Assembly: GCF_028767025.1 (NCBI RefSeq)
Contig: NZ_JAJQXX010000003.1
Coordinates: 124,001 to 188,000, forward strand
Origin: Blautia sp. XA-2221
GTDB taxonomy: Bacteria; Bacillota; Clostridia; Lachnospirales; Lachnospiraceae
Reading direction: 5' to 3'
DNA: 64,000 nt
The notes under the pieces were generated by a model, which did no database searches, was not told where the DNA came from, and saw nothing but the letters and a program-made list of their open reading frames with translations. A program made the position numbers and the translations under genes. Each line of letters begins with the position of its first letter. The stretch's first letter is position 1. Positions 36,124 to 46,405 of the stretch are shown here, piece by piece.

Positions 36124-36996
36124 ATGGCAGCACCAAAAATCAAGTCAGCAAAAACAAAGCGTTTTGTAAACAACACTATCGTTCATGTGAGTCTGGCGAT
36201 TCTGGCTTTTATCTGGGTATTCCCCATTATCTGGGTTGTGCTTACAAGCTTCCGTGCAGAAAAGGGATCTTATGTTTCTACATTTCTGCCCCAGTCTTAT
36301 ACGCTGGACAACTATGTTAAGCTTTTTACAGATACATCTATTCTGAACTTCCCAAGGATGTTCATGAATACCCTGATCATTGCAATTTTTTCCTGCCTGA
36401 TCGCAACCTTTTATACACTGGCAGTTTCCTACTGCCTGTCAAGGCTGAAGTTTAAACTGAGAAAACCCTATATGAATATGGCAATGATACTGGGACTTTT
36501 TCCGGGCTTTATGTCCATGGTTGCTGTGTACTTTATTCTCAAGGCAGCAGGCATGACAGAAGGAAATCTTATCCGGGTGGCATTGATTCTCTGTTATTCA
36601 GGCGGTGCAGGACTGGGATTCCAGATTGCCAAAGGATTTTTTGATACCATTCCTTATGCCGTGGATGAGGCTGCTATTCTGGATGGCTGTACCAAGTGGC
36701 AGGTGTTTACAAAGGTTACGCTGCCGTTAAGTAAACCGATTATTGTCTATACAGTTCTTACAGCATTTATGGCGCCGTGGCTGGACTTTATTTTTGCAAA
36801 GGCAATCTGCCGTGCAAATTCTGATCAGTACACCATTGCCATTGGTCTGTGGAAGATGCTGGAAAAAGAATACATTGACAGCTGGTATACAAGCTTTGCG
36901 GCAGGAGCTGTTTTGATTTCCATACCGATTGCGATTCTTTTCCTGTGTATGCAGAAATATTATGTAGATGGAGTATCCGGCGCAGTTAAGGGTTGA
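36124..36996 (+). CDS. malG: Maltodextrin ABC transporter permease MalG
   Basis: 290 residues, six predicted helices. The EAA loop reads DEAAILDGCTKWQVFTKVTL, the contact site for the ATPase. Typical MalG entry helix with FPIIWVVLTSFRAEKGS after the first membrane segment. It starts 2 bases after the malF stop, with AAGGAGGG overlapping the malF end, so it is translationally linked to malF. Partner ATPase is not in the operon. Confidence 0.95.
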   Translation: MAAPKIKSAKTKRFVNNTIVHVSLAILAFIWVFPIIWVVLTSFRAEKGSYVSTFLPQSYTLDNYVKLFTDTSILNFPRMFMNTLIIAIFSCLIATFYTLAVSYCLSRLKFKLRKPYMNMAMILGLFPGFMSMVAVYFILKAAGMTEGNLIRVALILCYSGGAGLGFQIAKGFFDTIPYAVDEAAILDGCTKWQVFTKVTLPLSKPIIVYTVLTAFMAPWLDFIFAKAICRANSDQYTIAIGLWKMLEKEYIDSWYTSFAAGAVLISIPIAILFLCMQKYYVDGVSGAVKG

Positions 36997-37012
36997 TGAA
37001 AAAAGGAGAATT

Positions 37013-38932
37013 ATGAGAACAAGACAGGAATTAAAGGGGCTATATCATTCTTCAGAATTTCAGGAAAAATATTTGTATGAGGGCAGCGATCTGGGGGCTG
37101 TCTGCACAGAGGAAGGAACTACCTTCCTTTTGTGGAGCCCGCTGGCAGAGGAAGTAAATCTGCGTTTTTATAAAGATGGAGAAAAAACTCCCTGTCACCA
37201 GATCATTTCCATGGAAAAAGAGAAAAAAGGAGTCTGGGCATACCGGAGGTCGGAAAATCTTCACGGAGTATACTATGATTATGAGATTACTCTGGACGGA
37301 GAAAAAACAGTAACAGGGGATCCTTATGCAAGGGCATGTGGAGTAAATGGGATCCGCAGTATGGTCTGCGATCTGAAAAAAACAGATCCAAAGCACTGGG
37401 ATGAGGACAAAAGACCGGAACCATCACCGGAAAATGTGATCTATGAACTTCATGTAAAAGAATTTTCCTGGGAAACTTCCGGTGGCTTTAAAAAGGAAAA
37501 TCGTGGAAAATACAGGGCATTTACAGAAGAGCATACTACGCTTCACGGAGACGGTGTGCATCCTACCGGCCTTGATTATCTGAAAGAGCTTGGGGTTACT
37601 CATGTACAGATCATGCCGGCATACGATTACGGTTCTGTAGATGAAAAAAGTGAAACAGATTTTAACTGGGGCTATGATCCGGTGAATTACAATGTGCCGG
37701 AGGGTTCCTATTCCACAGATCCGGAGCATGGGGAAGTGCGTATCCGGGAATTTAAAGAAATGATCCAGTCTCTTCACAGAAATGGTTTTCGAGTGATCAT
37801 GGATGTTGTTTACAATCATATGTATTCACTGGACAACAATCTAAATCGTACTGTGCCCTGGTATTACTTCCGAACAGAAAAAAACGGAGAGATCTCCAAT
37901 GGCTCTGCCTGCGGAAATGATGTGGCAAGCGAGCGTCCCATGTGCGCCAGATATATTCTGGATTCAGTGCTTTACTGGGTAAGGGAATATCATATTGACG
38001 GATTCCGTTTTGATCTTATGGGACTTCTTGACGTAGAGCTTATGAACCGCATCCGAAGAGAACTTGATGCTGTTTACGGAGAAGGAGAGATTCTGATCTA
38101 TGGCGAGCCATGGGCAGCGGATGCGACAGCCATGGAGGACGGCACAGCACCGGCCCTGAAAAATAATATACAGCTTTTGGACAAAAATATTGGTATGTTC
38201 TGCGACAACACAAGAGATGCTGTTAAGGGGCATGTATTTGAGGCGGAAACGCCGGGCTTTGTCAACGGCGCCCAGGATATGGAGGATAAAATCCTGGACA
38301 GTGTAACTGCCTGGTGCGGCAAAGGCGGCGCAAAGGCTCCCAGTCAGATCATCACTTATGTATCGGCACATGACAACTGGACGCTCTGGGATAAGCTGGA
38401 AAAGACGATTCCTGATAAGAAAGAGCGGGAGAGAGTGAACCGTCTGGCAGCAGCTGTTTATATGACTTGTCAGGGAAATCTTTTTTTCCTTTCCGGTGAG
38501 GAATTTGCCAGAACAAAGGACGGATATGAGAATACCTATAACGCTTCCATAGAGCTGAATTGGCTGGACTGGGAGCGGGCGTATGAATATCAGGAGTTAA
38601 GACGGTACTATCAGGGACTGATCGCTCTTCGGAAACAGCTTTCCGGACTCTGTGACAAATCAGAGGAGGCGTGGAAAAGAATTTCCGGGCAGTGGAAAGA
38701 AGAGGGGGCTGTGGGATTTCTGGTGGATAACCGGGATAAAGAGCAGACATCACCCTGGAAAAAGCTTCTGATCATTTATAACAGAACAGAAACAACAGTA
38801 AAAAGAGAACTTCCGGAAGGAGAATGGGAACTTCTTCTGAACGGAGAAAGCAGTTTTCTCTGGAAAGAGGCAAAGAAGGCGGAAAAGGCAGAAGCGGCTC
38901 CGGTGAGCGTTCTGCTTCTGGGACAGAGGTAA
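37013..38932 (+). CDS. pulA: Type I pullulanase (GH13_14 with CBM48)
   Basis: 639 residues from ATG 37013 (AAAGGAG 6 bases upstream; an earlier in-frame ATG overlaps malG). Cleaves alpha-1,6 branches of pullulan, limit dextrins and glycogen. N-terminal CBM48-like domain (about 35-125: GTTFLLWSPLAEEVNLRFY), then the GH13 barrel with YNVPEGSYSTDP, MDVVYNHMY, nucleophile DGFRFDLMG, acid IYGEPWA and SAHDNWTLWD. No signal peptide, so it acts on imported or stored glucan in the cytoplasm. Confidence 0.95.
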   Translation: MRTRQELKGLYHSSEFQEKYLYEGSDLGAVCTEEGTTFLLWSPLAEEVNLRFYKDGEKTPCHQIISMEKEKKGVWAYRRSENLHGVYYDYEITLDGEKTVTGDPYARACGVNGIRSMVCDLKKTDPKHWDEDKRPEPSPENVIYELHVKEFSWETSGGFKKENRGKYRAFTEEHTTLHGDGVHPTGLDYLKELGVTHVQIMPAYDYGSVDEKSETDFNWGYDPVNYNVPEGSYSTDPEHGEVRIREFKEMIQSLHRNGFRVIMDVVYNHMYSLDNNLNRTVPWYYFRTEKNGEISNGSACGNDVASERPMCARYILDSVLYWVREYHIDGFRFDLMGLLDVELMNRIRRELDAVYGEGEILIYGEPWAADATAMEDGTAPALKNNIQLLDKNIGMFCDNTRDAVKGHVFEAETPGFVNGAQDMEDKILDSVTAWCGKGGAKAPSQIITYVSAHDNWTLWDKLEKTIPDKKERERVNRLAAAVYMTCQGNLFFLSGEEFARTKDGYENTYNASIELNWLDWERAYEYQELRRYYQGLIALRKQLSGLCDKSEEAWKRISGQWKEEGAVGFLVDNRDKEQTSPWKKLLIIYNRTETTVKRELPEGEWELLLNGESSFLWKEAKKAEKAEAAPVSVLLLGQR

Positions 38933-38936
38933 GGAT

Positions 38937-40871
38937 ATGAAGTGGATTTATGGAAAACAGGAACTGAAAAATCTGGAAAGGGGACAGGAAAATTGTTACC
39001 TCCTTACCAATGGACTGGGTGGCTTTTCCTCTCTGACTATGACAGGTTCTGCGGCACGAAATGATCATTCCCTTCTGATGGCCTGCGTGCAGGCTCCAAA
39101 CCACAGATACAATATGGTACATCGCCTGAAGGAATGTCTGTGTTTGGGGGAAGAGGAGATTGTTCTTTCTTCCCAGGAGTTTGCGGATAGACAGAAAGAA
39201 GAGGGCTGTTCTTATCTTTCCTCTTTTATATTTGATGATATGCCCATATGGAGATTCCTTGTTCACGGAGTAGAGATCCGAAAGGAAATCGCCATGAAGC
39301 AGGGGGAAAACACGGTAGCAGTCCGCTACAGTATCAGAAACCGCAGCAGTAAACCGGCAGAGCTGAAAATCCTGCCTTTTTATCAGTTTACTGCAAAGGG
39401 AAGCGAGCCGGAACCGGAGCAGGAATTTCAGTATAGGGAAAATGCTGTTATTTCAAACGGAATGACTCTCGGCTTCCGGACAAATGGAACATTGATTGAT
39501 ATAGAAGAAATACAGGAAACATATTTTTACAGCTATGACGTCTGTGACGGACGAAAGGAAACTGGTCTTGCAAAAACCGGACACATGATCACGGAATGTG
39601 TTCAGCCGGGAGAAAACAGGATTATGAAGATTGTGTATTCCATGGAAAATGCAGATCAGGATGCAGATGCCATTATCCTGGGAATGCAGACCTACCGTAA
39701 AGCCCTGGAGGCGAAGGCGGGACTTCACAAGGAAATGGCAAAAGAGTTGGTAAAAAGCGCCAGTCAGTTTGTTTCCAGAAGAGAATCTACCAATGGCAGC
39801 ACCATTCTTGCAGGATATCCGTTTTTTGAGGACTGGGGAAGAGATACCATGATCGCTCTTCCAGGCGTGTGTATTTCTACCGGTCAGTATGAAACGGCAA
39901 AGGAGATTCTCAGAACCTTTGCGATTAATGAGCGGAGAGGCCTGATGCCAAATCTTTTTCCGGAGGGTGGAAACGAGCCTCTTTATAATACTGTGGATGC
40001 AGCGCTTTTGTTTATTAATTGTGTATATCTTTATTATCAGGCTGCGAAAGACAGCGATTTTGTACGGGAAATGTACCCGGTGATGGAGCGGATCATAAAA
40101 GCTTACCGGGAGGGAACCGATTACGGAATCCATATGGATGAGGACGGCCTGATCCGGTCAGGAGAGGGACTGTGGCAGGTAACCTGGATGGATGTGCGGG
40201 TAGGGGATATTCTTCCCACACCCCGTCACGGTAAGCCTGTGGAAATTAATGCTTACTGGTATAATGCGCTGTGTATTATGGATGAACTGGCAGACATCGT
40301 AGACAGAAAAAAAGGTTATACACAGTTAAAAGAAAAAGTAAAAGCTTCTTTTGTGGATAAGTTCTGGATGGATGACAGAAAATGTTTAAAAGACCTTGTA
40401 TCAGGAACAAAGGCAGATACCCAGATACGGTGTAATCAGATATGGGCAGTATCTCTTCCGTTTACCATGCTGGAACCGGAAAAAGAACAGCAGGTAGTGG
40501 AAACTGTTTTTGAGAAACTTTATACTCCATATGGACTTCGCACACTGGAACAGGAAGATCCGGAATTTCATGGGCTTTACCAGGGAAAAATGGAAGACAG
40601 AGATATGGCTTATCATCAGGGAACTGTATGGACATTTCCGCTAGGAGCTTATTATCTTGCATATCTGAAGGTGAATCAGTACAGTCCGGAAGCAAAAGAA
40701 ATCGTGAGGGAGCAGCTTGAGGTTATGGAGGCAGCCATGAGAGAGGGCTGTATCGGACAGCTTCCGGAAATCTATGACGGGGAAAATCCCACCCGCTCCA
40801 GAGGCTGTTTTGCACAGGCCTGGAGTGTAGGGGAGATCCTGAGAGTATATGAAGCACTGGAAAAACTTTGA
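38937..40871 (+). CDS. Glycogen debranching enzyme, amylo-alpha-1,6-glucosidase (GH133)
   Basis: 644 residues. N-terminal GDE domain starting with [16 protein letters not shown] and [15 protein letters not shown]-terminal (alpha/alpha)6 barrel with [43 protein letters not shown] and [14 protein letters not shown]. This is the bacterial/archaeal GDE type. It removes alpha-1,6-linked glucose, complementing pullulanase. Starts 4 bases after the pulA stop with GGTAAGGA upstream. Cytoplasmic. Confidence 0.95.
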   Translation: MKWIYGKQELKNLERGQENCYLLTNGLGGFSSLTMTGSAARNDHSLLMACVQAPNHRYNMVHRLKECLCLGEEEIVLSSQEFADRQKEEGCSYLSSFIFDDMPIWRFLVHGVEIRKEIAMKQGENTVAVRYSIRNRSSKPAELKILPFYQFTAKGSEPEPEQEFQYRENAVISNGMTLGFRTNGTLIDIEEIQETYFYSYDVCDGRKETGLAKTGHMITECVQPGENRIMKIVYSMENADQDADAIILGMQTYRKALEAKAGLHKEMAKELVKSASQFVSRRESTNGSTILAGYPFFEDWGRDTMIALPGVCISTGQYETAKEILRTFAINERRGLMPNLFPEGGNEPLYNTVDAALLFINCVYLYYQAAKDSDFVREMYPVMERIIKAYREGTDYGIHMDEDGLIRSGEGLWQVTWMDVRVGDILPTPRHGKPVEINAYWYNALCIMDELADIVDRKKGYTQLKEKVKASFVDKFWMDDRKCLKDLVSGTKADTQIRCNQIWAVSLPFTMLEPEKEQQVVETVFEKLYTPYGLRTLEQEDPEFHGLYQGKMEDRDMAYHQGTVWTFPLGAYYLAYLKVNQYSPEAKEIVREQLEVMEAAMREGCIGQLPEIYDGENPTRSRGCFAQAWSVGEILRVYEALEKL

Positions 40872-40902
40872 GCATAGAAAGAATAGAAAAGAGGAGACAG
40901 CT

Positions 40903-43164
40903 ATGGAGAAATTATTAGAGCAGGTATTACAGGAAAGATACCAGAAAACGATTAAAGAAGCCTCAAGTCAGGAGATTTACACAGCACTTCTTCTGATCAC
41001 AAAAAATAAAATGAAGAATATGAAGAGAAACGAAGGAAAGAAAAAGCTGTACTATATCTCAGCGGAATTTCTGATCGGAAAGCTTCTCTCCAACAACCTG
41101 ATCAACCTTGGGCTGTTTGAGGAGACAAGAGAGGTTCTGGAAAAGAACGGCCATCACCTTACAGATATTGAGGAGATCGAGCAGGAGCCTTCTCTTGGAA
41201 ACGGAGGTCTTGGACGTCTGGCAGCATGCTTCCTAGATTCTATCGCAACACTGGGCCTGAACGGAGACGGAGTGGGATTAAATTATCATGACGGTCTGTT
41301 CCGTCAGACTTTTGTGGATCATAAGCAGAAAGAAGAAAAGAATCCGTGGATCACAGAGGATTCCTGGCTTACAAGAACAGAAACTACTTTCCAGGTTCCT
41401 TTTAAGGATTTTACTCTGACCTCTGTTATGTATGACATTGAAATTCCGGGTTATAAAAACAACTGCAACCGTCTGCATCTTTTTGATACAGACACTGTGG
41501 ATGAAAGCATTATCGGCGATGGTATCAGCTTTGACAAAAACGATATCAAAAAGAATCTGACACTGTTTCTTTATCCGGACGACAGTGATGAGGCAGGTCA
41601 GCTTCTTCGTATTTACCAGCAGTATTTTATGGTCAGCAATGCCGCGCAGCTGATCCTGAAAGAAGCAGAGGACAACGGCTATGATCTCTACAGACTTTAC
41701 GACCATGTTGCAATTCAGATCAACGATACTCATCCTACCATGGTGATTCCGGAGCTGATCCGACTTCTCATGGAAAAGGGATTTAACATGGATACTGCTA
41801 TTGACGTTGTAAGAAAGACCTGCGCTTATACCAACCACACCATTCTTGCGGAGGCTCTGGAAAAATGGCCGGTTGCATATCTTGAAAATGTGGTTCCACA
41901 TCTCATGCCTGTGATCCGTGAACTGGATGCCCGTGTGAAAAAAGATTACAGCGATGAGCGGGTTGCCATTATAGACAAGGATGACCGTGTGCATATGGCG
42001 CATATTGACATTCATTACGGATATGCGGTAAACGGCGTAGCTGCCCTTCATACAGAAATTCTGAAGGAATCTGAGCTGAAACCGTTCTATGATATTTATC
42101 CGGAAAAATTCAATAATAAAACAAATGGGATCACTTTCCGCAGATGGCTGAAGCACTGCAACCATGAACTGGCAGATTATCTGGAAGAGCTGATTGGCGG
42201 AGAATATCTTGAGGACGCCACAAAGCTTGAAAAGCTTCTGGATTATAAAGACGATGAAACTGTACTCAAAAAACTTCGTGAGATCAAAATGCATTCCAAG
42301 GAAGAGCTGAGAGATTATCTGAAAATGACTCAGAATGTGGAGATCGATCCAAATTCAGTATTTGATATCCAGATTAAACGTCTTCATGAATATAAAAGGC
42401 AGCAGATGAACGCTCTTTATGCAATCTATAAATATAAGGAGATCAAAAAAGGAAATCTTCCGAAGCGTCCGCTGACAATGATCTTTGGGGCCAAGGCAGC
42501 TCCGGCCTACACCATTGCCAAGGATATTATTCATCTGATCCTGTGTCTGCAGGAGCTGATTGAAAAGGATCCTGAGGTGAATAAATACATGAAGATCGTT
42601 ATGGTAGAAAACTATAATGTAACCAAGGCAGAAAAGCTGATCCCTGCCTGCGATATTTCCGAGCAGATCTCTCTTGCTTCCAAGGAAGCTTCCGGAACAG
42701 GAAATATGAAGTTTATGTTGAACGGTGCGGTAACACTGGGAACAGAGGACGGCGCAAATGTGGAGATCCATCAGCTTGTTGGAGATGAGAATATCTATAT
42801 TTTCGGAAAACGTTCAGAGGATGTAATTCGTCTTTACGAGGAGGAAACCTACAGTGCAGAAACGATCTACCAGGAAGATGAAATGATTCGTGAGCTGGTT
42901 GATTTTATTACAGGCAAAGAGTTAGAAGCAATCGGAGATATGGAAAATCTGGAAAGACTGTATAAAGAAATCCGCTCCAAAGACTGGTTTATGGCTCTTC
43001 TGGATGTAAAAGAATATATTCAGACAAAAGAAAAAATGCTGGCAGATTATGAGGACGAGGCAGCATGGTCAGGAAAAGCTCTGGTAAATATTGCAAAGGC
43101 CGGATACTTTTCTGCAGACCGTACCATTGCCGAGTATAACCGTGATATCTGGAAGCTGTCATAA
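40903..43164 (+). CDS. glgP: Alpha-glucan (glycogen/maltodextrin) phosphorylase
   Basis: 753 residues from ATG 40903, set by GAGGAGACAG; a longer in-frame start overlaps the preceding gene. Phosphorolysis of alpha-1,4 chains to glucose-1-phosphate. GT35 motifs: [56 protein letters not shown] and the pyridoxal phosphate region [15 protein letters not shown]. Normal length. Works with MalQ and the debranching enzymes on the same substrate pool. Confidence 0.97.
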   Translation: MEKLLEQVLQERYQKTIKEASSQEIYTALLLITKNKMKNMKRNEGKKKLYYISAEFLIGKLLSNNLINLGLFEETREVLEKNGHHLTDIEEIEQEPSLGNGGLGRLAACFLDSIATLGLNGDGVGLNYHDGLFRQTFVDHKQKEEKNPWITEDSWLTRTETTFQVPFKDFTLTSVMYDIEIPGYKNNCNRLHLFDTDTVDESIIGDGISFDKNDIKKNLTLFLYPDDSDEAGQLLRIYQQYFMVSNAAQLILKEAEDNGYDLYRLYDHVAIQINDTHPTMVIPELIRLLMEKGFNMDTAIDVVRKTCAYTNHTILAEALEKWPVAYLENVVPHLMPVIRELDARVKKDYSDERVAIIDKDDRVHMAHIDIHYGYAVNGVAALHTEILKESELKPFYDIYPEKFNNKTNGITFRRWLKHCNHELADYLEELIGGEYLEDATKLEKLLDYKDDETVLKKLREIKMHSKEELRDYLKMTQNVEIDPNSVFDIQIKRLHEYKRQQMNALYAIYKYKEIKKGNLPKRPLTMIFGAKAAPAYTIAKDIIHLILCLQELIEKDPEVNKYMKIVMVENYNVTKAEKLIPACDISEQISLASKEASGTGNMKFMLNGAVTLGTEDGANVEIHQLVGDENIYIFGKRSEDVIRLYEEETYSAETIYQEDEMIRELVDFITGKELEAIGDMENLERLYKEIRSKDWFMALLDVKEYIQTKEKMLADYEDEAAWSGKALVNIAKAGYFSADRTIAEYNRDIWKLS

Positions 43165-43180
43165 AATAAAGAGGTGGCTT

Positions 43181-44635
43181 ATGAGAGAATCAGGAATTTT
43201 GATGCCGGTATCAGCCCTTCCCTCCAATACAGGAGTGGGAGAGCTGGGAGCCGACACCTTTCGGTTTATTAAAAATCTGAAACATTCAGGCGTAAAGATC
43301 TGGCAGATCCTGCCTTTGAATCCGGCAGGATATGGAAACTCTCCATATCAGCCGTACTCCTCCTGCGCGGGAGATGAAATTTACATCAGCCTGGAAGAAC
43401 TGTATGCTCAGGGACTTCTGAAAGCTTTGCCGGAAGCTTTCCGTAAAAATGCGGAAAAGGTGGATTATCAGGCAGTGAGAGAATGGAAGGAACCTTATCT
43501 CCGGGAAGCCTGCGGCAATTTTCAGGAAACAGAAGATTATCAGAAGTTTGCAGAGCAGCCCTGGGTAAAAACTTACGGAATGTTCCGTGCTTTAAAAAAA
43601 GAAAACGGAAACCGCTGCTGGAATGAGTGGAAGGATGCGGATAAATCCTGGCCGGAAACAGGCGCAGAAGTTCCGGTTCATGTAAAGGAAGAGGTTCAGT
43701 ACCAGATGTTCCTTCAGTATGTTTTTTACTGTCAGTGGATGGCTGTAAAAAAAGCTGCCAATGATGTCGGGATTCGCATTATGGGAGATGTTCCTTTTTA
43801 TGTGGGCGTGGATTCTGTGGATGTGTGGGCCGGCAAGGATAACTTCCTTCTGAATACAGACGGCCGTCCTATCTTTATTGCAGGAGTTCCTCCTGATTAT
43901 TTTAGCGCTACAGGTCAGAGATGGGGAAATCCAATCTATGACTGGGATTATCTGAAAGAAAGTGATTACCGGTTCTGGCTTGACCGGATCGGATACAGCA
44001 GCAGGCTGTTTGATATGATCCGTATTGACCATTTTCGAGCTTTTGACACCTTCTGGAAAATTCCGGCAGCCTGTCCAACTGCCATTGAAGGGGAATGGAT
44101 CGAGGCTCCCGGATACGAAGTGCTGGATATGCTGACAAAAAAACTTCCAGAGGTGGAGCTGATCGCAGAGGATCTGGGTGATCTTCGTCCTGAGGTTCTT
44201 ACCTTAAAAGAACATTATCATCTGAAGGGGATGAAGGTTCTGGAATTTGTACTGGATACTTCTGGAAAATATGCAGTAGACAGCTTTCCGGATGAGGAAA
44301 ATATGATCATATATACCGGAACCCATGACAACAGTACGTTGATGGAATGGTATCAGGAACTTAGTGTACCGGCCAGAAGAAAGGTACGGCGTTTCCTGAA
44401 AAAACAGGGTATCAAAAATGGTTCTGTACAGGACAGGCTTCTGGAATATACCTGGAGAAGCAAAGCAGAGTACGCAATTGTTCCTCTTTCTGATATTCTT
44501 GGAATGGGAAAAGACGCAAGACTGAATACTCCGGGTACGGTGGGAAGTCCAAACTGGGAATGGCGGATGCCGGACGGAAAACGGATAGAAGCAGGTCTAA
44601 AAAAATATGCCGGACATTTGAGAGAGAGGAAATAA
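43181..44635 (+). CDS. malQ: 4-alpha-glucanotransferase (GH77), operon copy
   Basis: 484 residues from ATG 43181 with GAGGTGG upstream, 16 bases after glgP; longer in-frame starts lie inside glgP. Amylomaltase that reshuffles maltodextrins into longer chains for phosphorylase. Motifs: GILMPVSALPSNTGVGELG, GNSPYQPYSS, DVPFYVG-SVDVWA region, nucleophile RIDHFRAFD, acid ELIAEDLGDL and TGTHDNSTL. A second copy is at 52045; about half of motif positions match. Cytoplasmic. Confidence 0.96.
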   Translation: MRESGILMPVSALPSNTGVGELGADTFRFIKNLKHSGVKIWQILPLNPAGYGNSPYQPYSSCAGDEIYISLEELYAQGLLKALPEAFRKNAEKVDYQAVREWKEPYLREACGNFQETEDYQKFAEQPWVKTYGMFRALKKENGNRCWNEWKDADKSWPETGAEVPVHVKEEVQYQMFLQYVFYCQWMAVKKAANDVGIRIMGDVPFYVGVDSVDVWAGKDNFLLNTDGRPIFIAGVPPDYFSATGQRWGNPIYDWDYLKESDYRFWLDRIGYSSRLFDMIRIDHFRAFDTFWKIPAACPTAIEGEWIEAPGYEVLDMLTKKLPEVELIAEDLGDLRPEVLTLKEHYHLKGMKVLEFVLDTSGKYAVDSFPDEENMIIYTGTHDNSTLMEWYQELSVPARRKVRRFLKKQGIKNGSVQDRLLEYTWRSKAEYAIVPLSDILGMGKDARLNTPGTVGSPNWEWRMPDGKRIEAGLKKYAGHLRERK

Positions 44636-44638
44636 CAT

Positions 44639-46390
44639 ATGGAATTTACCGGGGTTTATCACAAAACTTCAGAGCAGATGAGCTATCCGTACAATGAAAA
44701 CCAGCTGATTGTGAATATAAAAACTGGTTATGACGTAAAGCGGGTCTTCATACATTATGGGGACCCGTTTGATGCAGGTATTCTGGGCGGAAAAGAAAAA
44801 TGGTCCGGAAAACGGGAAGAAATCTGCTACAAAAAGCGGCTGAAGCATCAGCTCTGGTGGACAACCACCCTGGAGCCGCCGTATAAAAGATGCAAATATT
44901 ATTTTGAACTTCAGACAGAAAAAGAAATCTGGTATTATTTTGAGGACGGTTTCCTTACAGAAGAGCAGCTTCATATGGATGGAAGAATGCTTCAGTGTTT
45001 TATTGTTCCCTGGATGAATCCGGCAGATCTTAACAGGACGCCGGACTGGGTGAACAGTACAGTATGGTATCAGATTTTTCCTGACAGATTCTGTAATGGA
45101 ACACCGGAAAAAAATACAGAGGATATCATTCCCTGGAGAACCGGACCAGTCACCAACAGAGAACGGTATGGAGGGAATCTTTCCGGAATCCGACAGAAAC
45201 TGGATTATCTGAAGGAACTGGGTATCAATGGGATTTATCTGAATCCTATTATGAAGGCGGAATCCAATCACAAATATGACACAACAGATTATGAAAAGAT
45301 CGATCCGGCTTTTGGTGATGAAAAGGAGTTTTCTCTTTTGGTAAAGGAAGCCCATGATCACGGTATCCGCGTGATGGTGGATGCGGTATTTAACCATTGC
45401 GGCCCCAAATTTGCGCCCTGGCTGGATGTGCAGGAAAAAGGACGTGATTCCGAATATGCGGACTGGTTTATGATCAATGACTGGAGTGACCTGAAGAAAA
45501 AGGCAGACACCCGGGACGGAAGATTTTATACCTTTGCCTTTGCAGACGGAATGCCAAAGCTGAATACCAATAATGAAAAGGTGCAGGAATATTTCTGTGA
45601 TCTTTGTGAAAACTGGATTCGTGACTATGACATTGACGGCATCCGCTTTGATGTTGGCAATGAGATTTCCCACAGCTTCCTAAAAAAGATGAGAACCAGG
45701 GTGAAAGGACTGAAGCCGGATATTTATCTTCTTGGTGAAATCTGGCATGATGCAAGCCAGTGGCTTATGGGAGACGAATATGATTCTGTTATGAATTATC
45801 CTCTGATGAGTGGTATTCATGATTTTTTTATTGATAAAGCAATGACAAAACAGGACTTTGAATATATGGCCAATCACTGTTATACTATGTATATGCAGCA
45901 GTGCAACAATGTACTTTTTAATCTTCTGGATTCCCATGATACGGAGAGATTGATGAACCGTTTTTATGATCTGGATATCTTTTATCAGCAGCTTGCGGTG
46001 TTGTTTACCATGCCGGGAAGCCCCTGTATTTACTATGGAACAGAAATTGCAATGGAGGGCGGACACGATCCGGACTGCAGAAGATGCATGCCCTGGCAGG
46101 AACTGGATTCAGAGGAAAACAGACAGCGTATAGCAGAAATGAAAAAACTGATTTCCCTGAGAAAGCAGGAGCCTTCCTTTAAAAGCCTGTACTTTAATTT
46201 TCCGGGAAACTATCAGGAGAAGCGCTGTGTGGATTATATTAAGCTGGATGAACAGAATCAGAAAACGGAAGTGCTGTTGAACTGTTCAGAGGATTCTATA
46301 AAAGTGGAAGAACAGGGAGAAGTCCTTTTTGCCCGTGGCTATATGAATGGAAGCCTTGCAAAAAATGGAACTCTCATACGAAGGATTTAA
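44639..46390 (+). CDS. GH13 neopullulanase/maltogenic amylase-like enzyme
   Basis: 583 residues. N-terminal CBM34-like domain (about 1-110), then the GH13 barrel: WYQIFPDRFCNG, GIYLNPIMKAESNHKYDT, VMVDAVFNHCG, nucleophile DGIRFDVGNE, acid YLLGEIWHDASQ and LLDSHDTERLM. The MKAESNHKYDT and CBM34 combination is typical of cyclomaltodextrinase/neopullulanase (GH13_20), which hydrolyses cyclic and short maltodextrins in the cytoplasm. Starts 3 bases after malQ with AGAGAGGAA upstream. Confidence 0.92.
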   Translation: MEFTGVYHKTSEQMSYPYNENQLIVNIKTGYDVKRVFIHYGDPFDAGILGGKEKWSGKREEICYKKRLKHQLWWTTTLEPPYKRCKYYFELQTEKEIWYYFEDGFLTEEQLHMDGRMLQCFIVPWMNPADLNRTPDWVNSTVWYQIFPDRFCNGTPEKNTEDIIPWRTGPVTNRERYGGNLSGIRQKLDYLKELGINGIYLNPIMKAESNHKYDTTDYEKIDPAFGDEKEFSLLVKEAHDHGIRVMVDAVFNHCGPKFAPWLDVQEKGRDSEYADWFMINDWSDLKKKADTRDGRFYTFAFADGMPKLNTNNEKVQEYFCDLCENWIRDYDIDGIRFDVGNEISHSFLKKMRTRVKGLKPDIYLLGEIWHDASQWLMGDEYDSVMNYPLMSGIHDFFIDKAMTKQDFEYMANHCYTMYMQQCNNVLFNLLDSHDTERLMNRFYDLDIFYQQLAVLFTMPGSPCIYYGTEIAMEGGHDPDCRRCMPWQELDSEENRQRIAEMKKLISLRKQEPSFKSLYFNFPGNYQEKRCVDYIKLDEQNQKTEVLLNCSEDSIKVEEQGEVLFARGYMNGSLAKNGTLIRRI

Positions 46391-46405
46391 CAGGAGGAAA
46401 TGGAT